This document shows positions 1-6,266 of a stretch of DNA of 15,592 nt, in pieces. The stretch's first letter is position 1. Every line of letters begins with the position of its first letter. The position numbers and the translations under genes were made by a program. The notes under the pieces are model-generated. The model searched no databases, was not told the origin of the DNA, and saw only the letters and a program-made list of their open reading frames with translations. The DNA lies in assembly GCA_938040915.1 (NCBI GenBank), contig CALHZE010000339.1:1-15592 (forward strand), read 5' to 3'. The DNA comes from an uncultured Bacteroidia bacterium. GTDB lineage: Bacteria; Bacteroidota; Bacteroidia; Bacteroidales; CAJPTX01.

Positions 1-48
1 ACCTTGTGATTATGAATCACACGCTCTAACCAGCTGAGCTACCTCGCC
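1..48 (-). tRNA. tRNA-Met (CAU anticodon), 5' half only
   Basis: Read on the minus strand from position 48, the sequence folds as the first half of a tRNA. It has a 7-nt acceptor strand GGCGAGG, then TA, a D-stem GCTC/GAGC around the loop AGCTGGTTA, and a 5-bp anticodon stem TGTGA/TCACA closing the 7-nt loop TTCATAA. The anticodon CAT occupies 12-14, so this is a methionine-type tRNA. The sequence looks elongator-like rather than initiator, and a lysidine-modified Ile2 tRNA cannot be excluded without the 3' half. The variable loop starts with AGGT at the window edge. The T-arm and acceptor 3' strand lie outside the window. Confidence 0.93.
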
Positions 49-71
49 ACGGACAAATGCAACCACAGGGG

Positions 72-104
72 CAAAGGTACTACCTTTTTTGAAATAACGA
101 AATG
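72..104 (-). promoter_or_regulatory. Promoter of the tRNA-Met gene
   Basis: The minus strand carries TACCTTTG at 79-72, a full match to the Bacteroidota -7 box TAnnTTTG. Exactly 19 nt upstream lies TTTC (102-99), one base off the -33 box TTTG. Transcription would start near 66-68 and reach the mature tRNA 5' end at 48 after a short leader. Spacing and orientation both fit, so this is the best-supported promoter in the window. Confidence 0.7.
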
Positions 105-281
105 TTTCCGCGCCTCCGACACATTTTATTTGCCCACACCTCCCGCCACCTAGCTTGGAATCGTTTGAAATTGGTAGGGAGCATCCACGGAGTTTCTCTG
201 CAATGGATTGAACAGTAATGTCTTAAGAAAATGTCTTCTAGTAAACTAGTTATAAATAACGAACAAGTGGCACGCCCAAGG

Positions 282-311
282 GTTGAGAGGGTAACGAAAG
301 AGCTAATTTTG
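282..311 (+). promoter_or_regulatory. Candidate promoter of the rseC-rnf operon
   Basis: TAATTTTG at 304-311 matches the Bacteroidota -7 consensus TAnnTTTG. GTTG at 282-285 is a three-of-four match to the -33 TTTG, with an 18-nt spacer, slightly short of the usual 19-21. The predicted start of transcription is only about 8 nt before the ATG at 323, so the mRNA would be nearly leaderless. There is no other good promoter-like box between the tRNA promoter and this gene. Confidence 0.45.
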
Positions 312-322
312 CAGGGAAAGTC

Positions 323-757
323 ATGGAACAGAAGTCGTGTACGTACCGCAGGGCGGTGATTTTGTCGTTAAAGGGCGATCTGGCACGCGTGCAGTTTATC
401 AATGAGTCTGCCTGCGCTTCTTGCCATGCGAAGGCTGCGTGTGGGGCTGCCGATACCAAGCTCTATGAGGTAGACGCCCGCCTCCCACAAGGGGAGACCT
501 TCGCGGTCGGCGAGGAGGTGCGCGTCGCGGTTCACAATCAGCAAGGCTACCTCGCCATCTTCCTCGGCTACGGCTTGCCTTTCTTGCTTCTGATGCTGGC
601 GCTGGTGGCAACGAGCCTCCTCGACGCGAGCGAACCCGTGATAGCTCTGTCTATGTTGGGCACGTTGGCTGCCTACTATCTCGTGTTGTACCTATTGCGT
701 AGTCGCGTGTCGCGGCGTTTTTCTTTTACAATATCTTCGGAGAGGAAATTGGAGTAA
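323..757 (+). CDS. rseC: RseC/MucC-family (SoxR-reducing system type) membrane protein
   Basis: This 144-residue inner-membrane protein has the RseC/MucC layout. A small N-terminal domain carries a cysteine cluster (C31, C34 and C40 in ACASCHAKAAC, plus C6). Two hydrophobic segments follow (about 75-96 and 105-125), then a short basic cytoplasmic tail. In Proteobacteria the family tunes the sigma-E pathway (RseC) or helps reduce SoxR's iron-sulfur cluster together with Rsx/Rnf proteins. Here it is the first gene of the rnf operon, ending one base before rnfB, which points to a job with the Rnf complex, perhaps redox sensing, cofactor delivery or assembly. That role is inferred. The ATG at 323 has only a weak ribosome site (AGGGAAAG), and a likely promoter ends 11 nt upstream. 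Confidence 0.85.
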   Translation: MEQKSCTYRRAVILSLKGDLARVQFINESACASCHAKAACGAADTKLYEVDARLPQGETFAVGEEVRVAVHNQQGYLAIFLGYGLPFLLLMLALVATSLLDASEPVIALSMLGTLAAYYLVLYLLRSRVSRRFSFTISSERKLE

Positions 758-758
758 C

Positions 759-1718
759 ATGAATACACTAGTGATGACGCTTGCCGTCTTGGTAGGCATT
801 GGGCTCGTGGCGGCCGTGTTGTTGTACATTGTGTCGCAGCGCTTTAAGGTGGAGGAAGACCCTCGTATCGATGAGGTCGAGTCGACCCTACCAGGGGCGA
901 ACTGCGGGGGATGTGGCTTTCCAGGTTGTCGCGGTTTCGCTGACGCCTACGTCAAGGCCGAAGAGGGCGACCTCGGGCGTTTCTTCTGTCCCGTCGGAGG
1001 TAACCCCGTGATGGCGAAAGTGGCGGCCGTCATGGGACGCACCGTCGCAGCCAAAGACCCGATGATCGCCGTCGTGCGCTGTGCAGGGACACCCAAAGAA
1101 CGCGCCGCCGTAGCAAAGTATGATGGCGCCGTTTCGTGCCGCGTGTCTAACAACCTCTTTAACGGCGACACCGGATGCTCGTGGGGCTGTCTCGGTTTGG
1201 GCGATTGCGAAACGGTCTGTGACTTCGACGCCATACACATCGACCCCGAACGCAAGCTCCCCGTGGTCAACCAAGACAAGTGTACGGCTTGTGGCGCGTG
1301 TGTGAAGATTTGCCCCAAGCACGTCCTTGAGCTGCGTAAGAAGAATGTGAAAGATCGCCGCGTCTTCGTCTCGTGTATCAATCAGGAAAAGGGCGGTGTG
1401 GCAAAGAAGGCCTGTGGCGTTGCCTGCATCGGTTGTGCGCGTTGTAAGAAAGAGTGCCCCTTTGACGCGATCGTGGTCGAAAATAACTTGGCTTACATCG
1501 ACTTTACCAAGTGTAAACTCTGTCGTAAGTGTGTCGCCGTCTGCCCGACGGGGGCTATCTGGGAAGTCAACTTCCCCCCGCGTGTGGTAAAGAGCGAACC
1601 GAAGGAGGCAACACCCGCACCAGCGGCTACGGCATCAGCGCCCACACCCGCCGAGGCTGCCCCAAAGGAGGCGGCAGCGCCCTCGGACGCAAACCCTGCA
1701 AAGGAAACAAATGCTTAA
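759..1718 (+). CDS. rnfB: RnfB, ferredoxin-interacting iron-sulfur subunit of the Rnf complex
   Basis: RnfB receives electrons from reduced ferredoxin and passes them into the membrane Rnf complex. The 319-residue protein starts with one transmembrane helix (about 4-26). The RnfB-specific cluster motif follows: C49-x2-C52-x4-C57 (CGGCGFPGC) and a fourth ligand at C77. A middle segment has paired cysteines (C140, C144, C150, C154). Three CxxCxxCxxxCP ferredoxin motifs then start at C175, C223 and C252. The last 40 residues (about 280-319) are a low-complexity Ala/Pro/Glu tail without recognisable fold; RnfB proteins vary in length at this end. The gene follows rseC after one base, with GGAG as ribosome site, and precedes rnfC by 43 nt. 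Confidence 0.97.
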   Translation: MNTLVMTLAVLVGIGLVAAVLLYIVSQRFKVEEDPRIDEVESTLPGANCGGCGFPGCRGFADAYVKAEEGDLGRFFCPVGGNPVMAKVAAVMGRTVAAKDPMIAVVRCAGTPKERAAVAKYDGAVSCRVSNNLFNGDTGCSWGCLGLGDCETVCDFDAIHIDPERKLPVVNQDKCTACGACVKICPKHVLELRKKNVKDRRVFVSCINQEKGGVAKKACGVACIGCARCKKECPFDAIVVENNLAYIDFTKCKLCRKCVAVCPTGAIWEVNFPPRVVKSEPKEATPAPAATASAPTPAEAAPKEAAAPSDANPAKETNA

Positions 1719-1761
1719 GATTGGCGGTCTAACGCGGTAATATAGAGGAAAGTAAGAGCTC

Positions 1762-3102
1762 ATGAATTTTAAGACATTTAGAATGGGCGGCGTACATCCG
1801 CCCGAAGGTAAGCTCACCAGCGGTAAATCTATAGAAACCTTCCCAGTGGGTGCCGAAATGGTCTTTATGGCCTCGCAACAGTTGGGAGCTCCGTCTGAGG
1901 TGTTAGTCGCCAAGGGCGATAAGGTGCTGGTCGGGCAACCCATTGCCAAAGCCTCGGCATTCATGTCCGCACAACTCCACTCGTCTGTGAGTGGCACGGT
2001 CGCAAAGGTGGACAAGATTATCGACGCCTCCGGTTACCCCAAGCCCGCAATCTACATCACGGTCGAGGGAGACGAGTGGATGCCTGAGATTGACCGTTCA
2101 CAGACGCTTGTGCGTGAGTGTAACCTCGAGCCCAAGGAGATCATCGACCGTATCGCTAAGGCAGGTATCGTCGGGATGGGGGGGGCGACCTTCCCTGCAC
2201 ACGTCAAACTCTCGGTGCCGCCAGACAAGAAGGCTGAGTTCCTTATTATCAACGGGGTAGAGTGCGAGCCTTTCTTAACCTCTGACCACCGCCTGATGTT
2301 GGAAAAGCCCGATGAGCTCCTCGTGGGAATCTCCATCCTACGACGTGCTTTGGGTAACCCTAAGACCGTCATCGGGATCGAGCGCAACAAGATGGATGCG
2401 ATCAACCTCTTGACCGAAAAGGCTAAAAACTACGAAGGTATCGAGGTGCAACCCTTGATAGTGAAATACCCGCAAGGGGGCGAAAAGCAGCTTATCGAGG
2501 CCGTCACCAAGCGCGAAGTCCCCGCCGGCGGACTCCCCATTGCCGTGGGAGCTGTGGTGCAAAATGTCGGAACGGCGTATGCTGTCTATGAGGCGGTACA
2601 GAAGAACAAGCCTCTCTTTGAACGTGTGGTAACGGTAACGGGACCGAGCCTCTCCAAGCCAGGCAACTTCCTCGTGCGCGTGGGGACGCCCATCTCCCAG
2701 CTCTTGGAAGCGGCAGGGGGCTTGCCCGAAGATACGGGCAAAGTCATCAGCGGGGGACCTATGATGGGGAAGGCGCTCAAGAATATCGACTCGCCTGTCA
2801 CCAAGGGGACTTCCGGCGTGCTCGTCTTGCCTACCAAGTTGGCAGAACGGAAAGAACCCGCAACGTGCATCCGGTGCGCGAAGTGTTCGTCGGGTTGCCC
2901 CATGGGGCTTGAGCCGTGGTTGCTCTATAAGTTAGGGCAGGGGAGTGACACCGAGTGGATGGAAAAAGAAGACATTATGTCTTGTATCGAATGCGGATGT
3001 TGTAGCTTCACATGCCCAGCAAACCTCCCCTTGTTAGACTTTATCCGACTCGGGAAGGGGATGACAGGGGCGATGATCCGCGCGCGGAACGCGAAGAAGT
3101 AA
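1762..3102 (+). CDS. rnfC: RnfC, NADH/FMN- and iron-sulfur-binding subunit of the Rnf complex
   Basis: RnfC is the peripheral subunit at which NAD+ is reduced (or NADH oxidised) through FMN, linked to iron-sulfur clusters. The 446-residue protein starts with the family's MGGVHPP motif. It then has a biotinyl-lipoyl-like segment (about 45-90), the nucleotide/flavin-binding stretch around GMGGATFP (about 140) and INGVECEP, and a SLBB-type segment. Two CxxCxxCxxxCP motifs sit near the C-terminus (C369/372/375/379 and C408/411/414/418). It ends soon after the second cluster, without the long alanine-rich tail of Escherichia coli RsxC. The next gene starts 37 nt downstream and I see no terminator between them, so they are probably co-transcribed. 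Confidence 0.97.
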   Translation: MNFKTFRMGGVHPPEGKLTSGKSIETFPVGAEMVFMASQQLGAPSEVLVAKGDKVLVGQPIAKASAFMSAQLHSSVSGTVAKVDKIIDASGYPKPAIYITVEGDEWMPEIDRSQTLVRECNLEPKEIIDRIAKAGIVGMGGATFPAHVKLSVPPDKKAEFLIINGVECEPFLTSDHRLMLEKPDELLVGISILRRALGNPKTVIGIERNKMDAINLLTEKAKNYEGIEVQPLIVKYPQGGEKQLIEAVTKREVPAGGLPIAVGAVVQNVGTAYAVYEAVQKNKPLFERVVTVTGPSLSKPGNFLVRVGTPISQLLEAAGGLPEDTGKVISGGPMMGKALKNIDSPVTKGTSGVLVLPTKLAERKEPATCIRCAKCSSGCPMGLEPWLLYKLGQGSDTEWMEKEDIMSCIECGCCSFTCPANLPLLDFIRLGKGMTGAMIRARNAKK

Positions 3103-3139
3103 AGCAGCGTAAGAGATTTGAAAAAGAGAGTATCAACAG

Positions 3140-4129
3140 ATGAGTAATACACTAACAATATCTCCGTCGCCGCATCTACATGGTGTGTTCCAAACACGCC
3201 GCTTGATGTCGGATGTGGTGATCGCCCTCCTCCCCGCATGGTTGGTGGGCTTGTGGTTTTTCGGTCTTGGGGCGCTGATTGTCACCCTCATTTCGGTGGT
3301 CAGTTGCGTGGGCGTTGAGTACCTCCTCCAACGCTTTGTGTTGAAACAGACACCGACGATTACCGACGGTTCGGCACTCGTGACGGGTTTGCTCCTCGCC
3401 ATGAACGTGCCGTCAAACTTGCCGTGGTGGATTATCCTGATCGGCGCCATTATGGCTATCGGGGTCGGCAAAATGAGCTTCGGTGGCTTGGGGAACAACC
3501 TCTTCAATCCGGCGCTCTTTGCCCGTGCCTTCTTGCTGGTCTCTTTCCCCGTACAGATGACGACTTGGCCGGTGCCCATAGCTTCGCGTCTGGCTTATGT
3601 TGACGCGGTGACGGGGGCTACGCCGCTGAGTCTGATGAAGGCGGCTATCAAGAGCGGCGCACCATTGCAAGATATGCCTAGCCTGATGGATATGCTCTTC
3701 GGGGCAATGGGGGGCTCGCTCGGCGAGGTCTCGGCAATTGCCCTCTTGTTGGGGTTTGCTTATTTGCTTATCCGTCGCGTGATATCGTGGCACATCCCTG
3801 TGGCTATCTTTGCCAGCGTGTTGGTCTTCTCAGGGATTTTCTATTTGACAAACCCCGCGGTGTATGCGAACCCCGTAACAGAGCTCTGTGTCGGAGGCTT
3901 GATGTTGGGGGCTATCTTCATGGCGACCGACTATGTGACCTCACCGATGTCAAAAAAAGGAATGTTGGTCTTCGGTTGCGGGATCGGGCTGCTCACGGTG
4001 GTCATCCGTACGTGGGGGGCTTACCCAGAAGGTGTTTCATTCGCAATCTTGATTATGAATGCGTTTGTGCCGCTTATTGATCGTTATATGAAGCCGCGTA
4101 AGTTCGGTCACAAGAAAGGAGGAAAGTAA
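3140..4129 (+). CDS. rnfD: RnfD, flavinylated membrane subunit of the Rnf complex
   Basis: RnfD is an integral membrane subunit homologous to NqrB. It carries a covalently bound FMN and belongs to the ion-translocating core. The 329 residues are mostly hydrophobic with about nine or ten membrane segments. The flavin attachment motif Dxx(s/t)gAT is visible as DAVTGAT, which makes T161 the expected FMN-phosphothreonine, followed by the usual PL. The N-terminal SPSPHLHG and the NPALFARAF stretch (about 130) are also family hallmarks. FMN attachment would need an ApbE flavin transferase, which is not in this window. The gene ends one base before rnfG, and its last codons contain the AGGAGG ribosome site (4117-4122) for rnfG. 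Confidence 0.96.
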   Translation: MSNTLTISPSPHLHGVFQTRRLMSDVVIALLPAWLVGLWFFGLGALIVTLISVVSCVGVEYLLQRFVLKQTPTITDGSALVTGLLLAMNVPSNLPWWIILIGAIMAIGVGKMSFGGLGNNLFNPALFARAFLLVSFPVQMTTWPVPIASRLAYVDAVTGATPLSLMKAAIKSGAPLQDMPSLMDMLFGAMGGSLGEVSAIALLLGFAYLLIRRVISWHIPVAIFASVLVFSGIFYLTNPAVYANPVTELCVGGLMLGAIFMATDYVTSPMSKKGMLVFGCGIGLLTVVIRTWGAYPEGVSFAILIMNAFVPLIDRYMKPRKFGHKKGGK

Positions 4130-4130
4130 G

Positions 4131-4802
4131 ATGGCAAAACCCTCTACGTTAAAGAATTTGACGCTTACACTCGTGATCATCACGGTGTTGTCTGCCGTCG
4201 GGCTCGGGGGGATGAGCATCCTTACCCAAGAGCCTATTGCAAAGGCTAAGAGTGAAAAAATCCTCGCAGCACTAAAGGAAGTGTTGCCCGAGTTTGACAA
4301 TGACCCCTCGACCGAGCGCACAGAGCAAGAGGTCGACGGCGGCAAGCTCGTGATGTATACAGCAAAGAAAGGGGGCGAGACCGTGGGGATGGCCGTAGAA
4401 ACCTTTTCGCCGAAAGGCTTCGGTGGGCGTATCGCGATCATGGTGGGCTTTGACAAGGAAGGCAAAATCTCGGGCTACTCGGTCCTCGAGCACGCAGAAA
4501 CGCCGGGGCTTGGTGACCGGATGGTCAGCTGGTTCAAACCACCGGTAGCGCCCGTAAAGAGCATTATCGAGCGTATCTTCGGTTTCGAAATCAAAGCGCC
4601 TGAGAAAAACAGCAACGTGTATGGCGTTTGCCCAGGCAACGGGCTCTCGGTTTCGAAGGACGGCGGCACTATCGACGCCATCACGGCTGCTACGATTAGT
4701 TCGCGTGCCTTCCTCGACGCTGTAAACCGTGCTTATGCTGGCTTTAAGGGCGCTAGCAATTACACCGGCGCTACCACACCGTCCAACGAAAATAACGAGT
4801 AG
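4131..4802 (+). CDS. rnfG: RnfG, flavinylated periplasmic-facing subunit of the Rnf complex
   Basis: RnfG (NqrC homologue) is held by a single N-terminal membrane helix (about 9-30). Its FMN_bind domain lies outside the cytoplasm and carries a covalent flavin that links electron transfer across the membrane. At 223 residues it has normal family size. The FMN_bind hallmarks are GFGGRIAIMVGFD (about 97-109), HAETPGLGDR (about 121-130) and the flavinylation site DAITAAT, giving T188 as the FMN-bearing residue. This site has Ala where the consensus Dxx(s/t)gAT usually has Gly. The gene starts one base after rnfD and has a perfect AGGAGG eight bases upstream of the ATG. A low-complexity Thr/Asn/Ser tail ends the protein. 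Confidence 0.96.
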   Translation: MAKPSTLKNLTLTLVIITVLSAVGLGGMSILTQEPIAKAKSEKILAALKEVLPEFDNDPSTERTEQEVDGGKLVMYTAKKGGETVGMAVETFSPKGFGGRIAIMVGFDKEGKISGYSVLEHAETPGLGDRMVSWFKPPVAPVKSIIERIFGFEIKAPEKNSNVYGVCPGNGLSVSKDGGTIDAITAATISSRAFLDAVNRAYAGFKGASNYTGATTPSNENNE

Positions 4803-4814
4803 GAGGAGCGAGCT

Positions 4815-5411
4815 ATGAGTAACAACAATTCGAATTTGGGGATAATCCTCAACGGGATTATCCGCGAGAACCCGACCTTCGTGCTCGTGCTAGGGATGTG
4901 CCCTACGCTGGGTACGACCACCTCGGCATTTAATGCCTTGGGGATGGGGCTTGCAACCGCCTTCGTGCTGATTGGGGCAAATATGGTGATTGCAGCTATT
5001 AAAAACTTAATTCCAGACAAGGTGCGTATTCCCTCGTTCATCGTCGTGATTGCGACCTTTGTGACCATCGTCCAAATGACTATGGAGGCTTATGTACCAG
5101 CGCTATACAAGAGCCTTGGGGTGTACATACCGCTGATCGTGGTAAACTGTATCATCTTGGGTCGTGCTGAGGCGTTTGCTGCTAAAAACAACGTGATTCG
5201 TTCGATGTTTGACGGGATCGGGATTGGACTCGGTTTCACCATTTCTCTTACGGTGATTGGTGCCGTGCGCGAGTTTTTGGGCTCGGGGGCTATCTTTGGT
5301 TTCCCACTCTATCCGTCCAACTTCGGTCCGCTCCTCTTTGTGTTGGCGCCGGGGGCTTTCTTAGTGCTAGCCTACCTGATGCTCTTGTTCAACCGCTACG
5401 TTAAAAAATAG
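4815..5411 (+). CDS. rnfE: RnfE, membrane core subunit of the Rnf complex
   Basis: RnfE (NqrD homologue) forms, with RnfA, a pseudo-symmetric pair of small six-helix subunits. Conserved cysteines at their interface bind an iron centre inside the membrane and carry electrons across it. The 198-residue protein shows both expected cysteine sites: C29 in LGMCPTLGTTT and C112 in VVNCIILGRAEAFA. It also has the family's FLGSGAIFG segment (about 155-163). The start at 4815 is supported by AGGAGG at 4801-4806, which overlaps the rnfG stop codon, so the two genes are probably translationally coupled. rnfA begins eight bases after the stop. Confidence 0.97.
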   Translation: MSNNNSNLGIILNGIIRENPTFVLVLGMCPTLGTTTSAFNALGMGLATAFVLIGANMVIAAIKNLIPDKVRIPSFIVVIATFVTIVQMTMEAYVPALYKSLGVYIPLIVVNCIILGRAEAFAAKNNVIRSMFDGIGIGLGFTISLTVIGAVREFLGSGAIFGFPLYPSNFGPLLFVLAPGAFLVLAYLMLLFNRYVKK

Positions 5412-5419
5412 ACGCTCTC

Positions 5420-5992
5420 ATGGAGTACATACTGATTATCATAGCGGGGGTCTTTGTCAACAACATCGTCCTCGCACAGTTCTTGGGGATTTGCCCCTTC
5501 CTCGGGGTCTCTAAGAAGATTGACACGAGTGTCGGGATGGCGGGCGCCGTGCTCTTTGTGATGGTGGTGGCGACGGTCTTTACGTGGCTATTACAGCGCT
5601 TTGTGCTTACGCCCCTCAATGTAGAGTTCCTTCAGACGGTCTCGTTCATCTTGGTGATTGCGGCCTTAGTGCAGTGCGTGGAGATTATCCTCAAGAAGCT
5701 GAGTCCGGGGCTTTATGCGGCACTGGGGATCTTCTTGCCGCTCATCACGACCAACTGTGCGGTGCTGGGGGTGGCTATCTTGGTTATCCAGAAAGATTAC
5801 GGTCTCGTGCAAGGGTTGGTGTATGCGGTAGCGGGGGCTTTGGGTTTCGGTTTAGCACTAATTCTTTTGGCAGGTTTACGCGAATCATTAAATTTGCGCA
5901 ACGTTCCACAGGCGATGAAGGGGATGCCGATCGCGCTCCTTACCGCAGGGATGTTAGCGTTAGCGTTCATGGGATTCTCTGGGGTCGTATAG
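5420..5992 (+). CDS. rnfA: RnfA, membrane core subunit of the Rnf complex
   Basis: RnfA (NqrE homologue) is the partner of RnfE in the membrane core and pairs with it in inverted topology. The 190-residue hydrophobic protein has the signature cysteines C25 in AQFLGICPFLGVSKK and C113 in LITTNCAVLGVA, expected to help ligate the membrane-embedded iron centre. The C-terminal stretch RESLNLRNVPQAMKGMPI is also typical. Length is normal and the frame is intact. It is the last gene of the operon; a 14-bp hairpin followed by TTTT lies 31 bp after the stop. Confidence 0.97.
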   Translation: MEYILIIIAGVFVNNIVLAQFLGICPFLGVSKKIDTSVGMAGAVLFVMVVATVFTWLLQRFVLTPLNVEFLQTVSFILVIAALVQCVEIILKKLSPGLYAALGIFLPLITTNCAVLGVAILVIQKDYGLVQGLVYAVAGALGFGLALILLAGLRESLNLRNVPQAMKGMPIALLTAGMLALAFMGFSGVV

Positions 5993-6022
5993 TCCCGTCG
6001 AGACCTGTGATTTCTCTTTTGA

Positions 6023-6062
6023 CAAGCAAGCTGGTGCTCTCGCATCAGCTTGCTTGGTTTTG
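6023..6062 (+). terminator. Rho-independent terminator of the rnf operon
   Basis: The arms CAAGCAAGCTG (6023-6033) and CAGCTTGCTTG (6046-6056) pair perfectly. Three more inner pairs (one G-U) extend the stem to 14 bp with a 6-nt loop. GTTTTGG follows directly. The position, 31 bp past rnfA, fits an intrinsic terminator. The T-run is short. Confidence 0.8.
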
Positions 6063-6095
6063 GGTTGGCGCGATCGCAGCGGTGAGGGGGTGTGG

Positions 6096-6115
6096 AGAGG
6101 GTTTCAAAACCCTTT
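6096..6115. repeat. Inverted repeat upstream of susC, possible operator
   Basis: AGGGTTT (6098-6104) and AAACCCT (6107-6113) form a perfect 7-bp inverted repeat around a 2-nt core, extendable to 9 bp with one G-T pair. The core is too tight for a relaxed RNA hairpin, so a dimeric DNA-binding protein site is a reasonable alternative. It lies about 100 bp upstream of the candidate susC -7 box. Confidence 0.4.
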
Positions 6116-6159
6116 AGGCGAATACATCATGTTGCGTCTCAACAATATTGACTGTTCGA

Positions 6160-6173
6160 TTCCTCAGGAGGAA
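6160..6173. repeat. Second compact inverted repeat upstream of susC
   Basis: TTCCTC (6160-6165) and GAGGAA (6168-6173) form a perfect 6-bp inverted repeat around the 2-nt core AG. Its design matches the inverted repeat at 6098-6113, although the sequence differs. It lies about 44 bp upstream of the candidate -7 box at 6217, a position suited to a regulator. Confidence 0.35.
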
Positions 6174-6216
6174 AAGATTACCGTGACAGGAGTAGTCATA
6201 AATCCCGCACAATGTA

Positions 6217-6224
6217 TAACTTTG
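6217..6224 (+). promoter_or_regulatory. Candidate -7 box of the susC-susD operon
   Basis: TAACTTTG matches the Bacteroidota -7 consensus TAnnTTTG. No TTTG-like -33 box is present 19-21 nt upstream, which suggests a weak or activator-dependent promoter. Transcription would begin near 6228-6231, giving a leader of about 36-39 nt before the ATG at 6267. Confidence 0.45.
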
Positions 6225-6266
6225 CTCTAGTAAAAGAGAGTGACTGGAAAAATAACGGTTATACTT

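Larger units (their letters stand above)
6129..6230 (+). other. Small 33-codon ORF in the susC leader, uncertain
   Basis: An ATG at 6129 opens a 33-codon frame ending with TAG at 6228-6230. I do not recognise the product as a known small protein. Residues 15-24, EKITVTGVVI, resemble the start of the carboxypeptidase-regulatory-like domain in the SusC protein just downstream (ERFTVTGVVT, residues 30-39 of that protein). It may therefore be a remnant of an older receptor gene's N-terminus, or chance. AGGAGG at 6166-6171 precedes an in-frame GTG at 6183, which would give a 15-codon version. The last codons overlap the candidate susC promoter box, which argues against a functional gene. Confidence 0.25.

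Noticed and set aside
238..250. CTAG-TAAA-CTAG repeat upstream of rseC
   Set aside because: The stem is only 4 bp and CTAG is itself a palindrome, so it carries little evidence for an operator or hairpin.
888..1381. Long minus-strand frames opposite rnfB
   Set aside because: They are antisense to a fully motif-supported rnfB and have no recognisable features.
6240..6266. Upstream in-frame ATG as start of the SusC-like protein
   Set aside because: It adds nine residues before the signal peptide and lies only about 10 nt after the predicted transcription start; the ATG at 6267 gives a clean MKR-type signal peptide.
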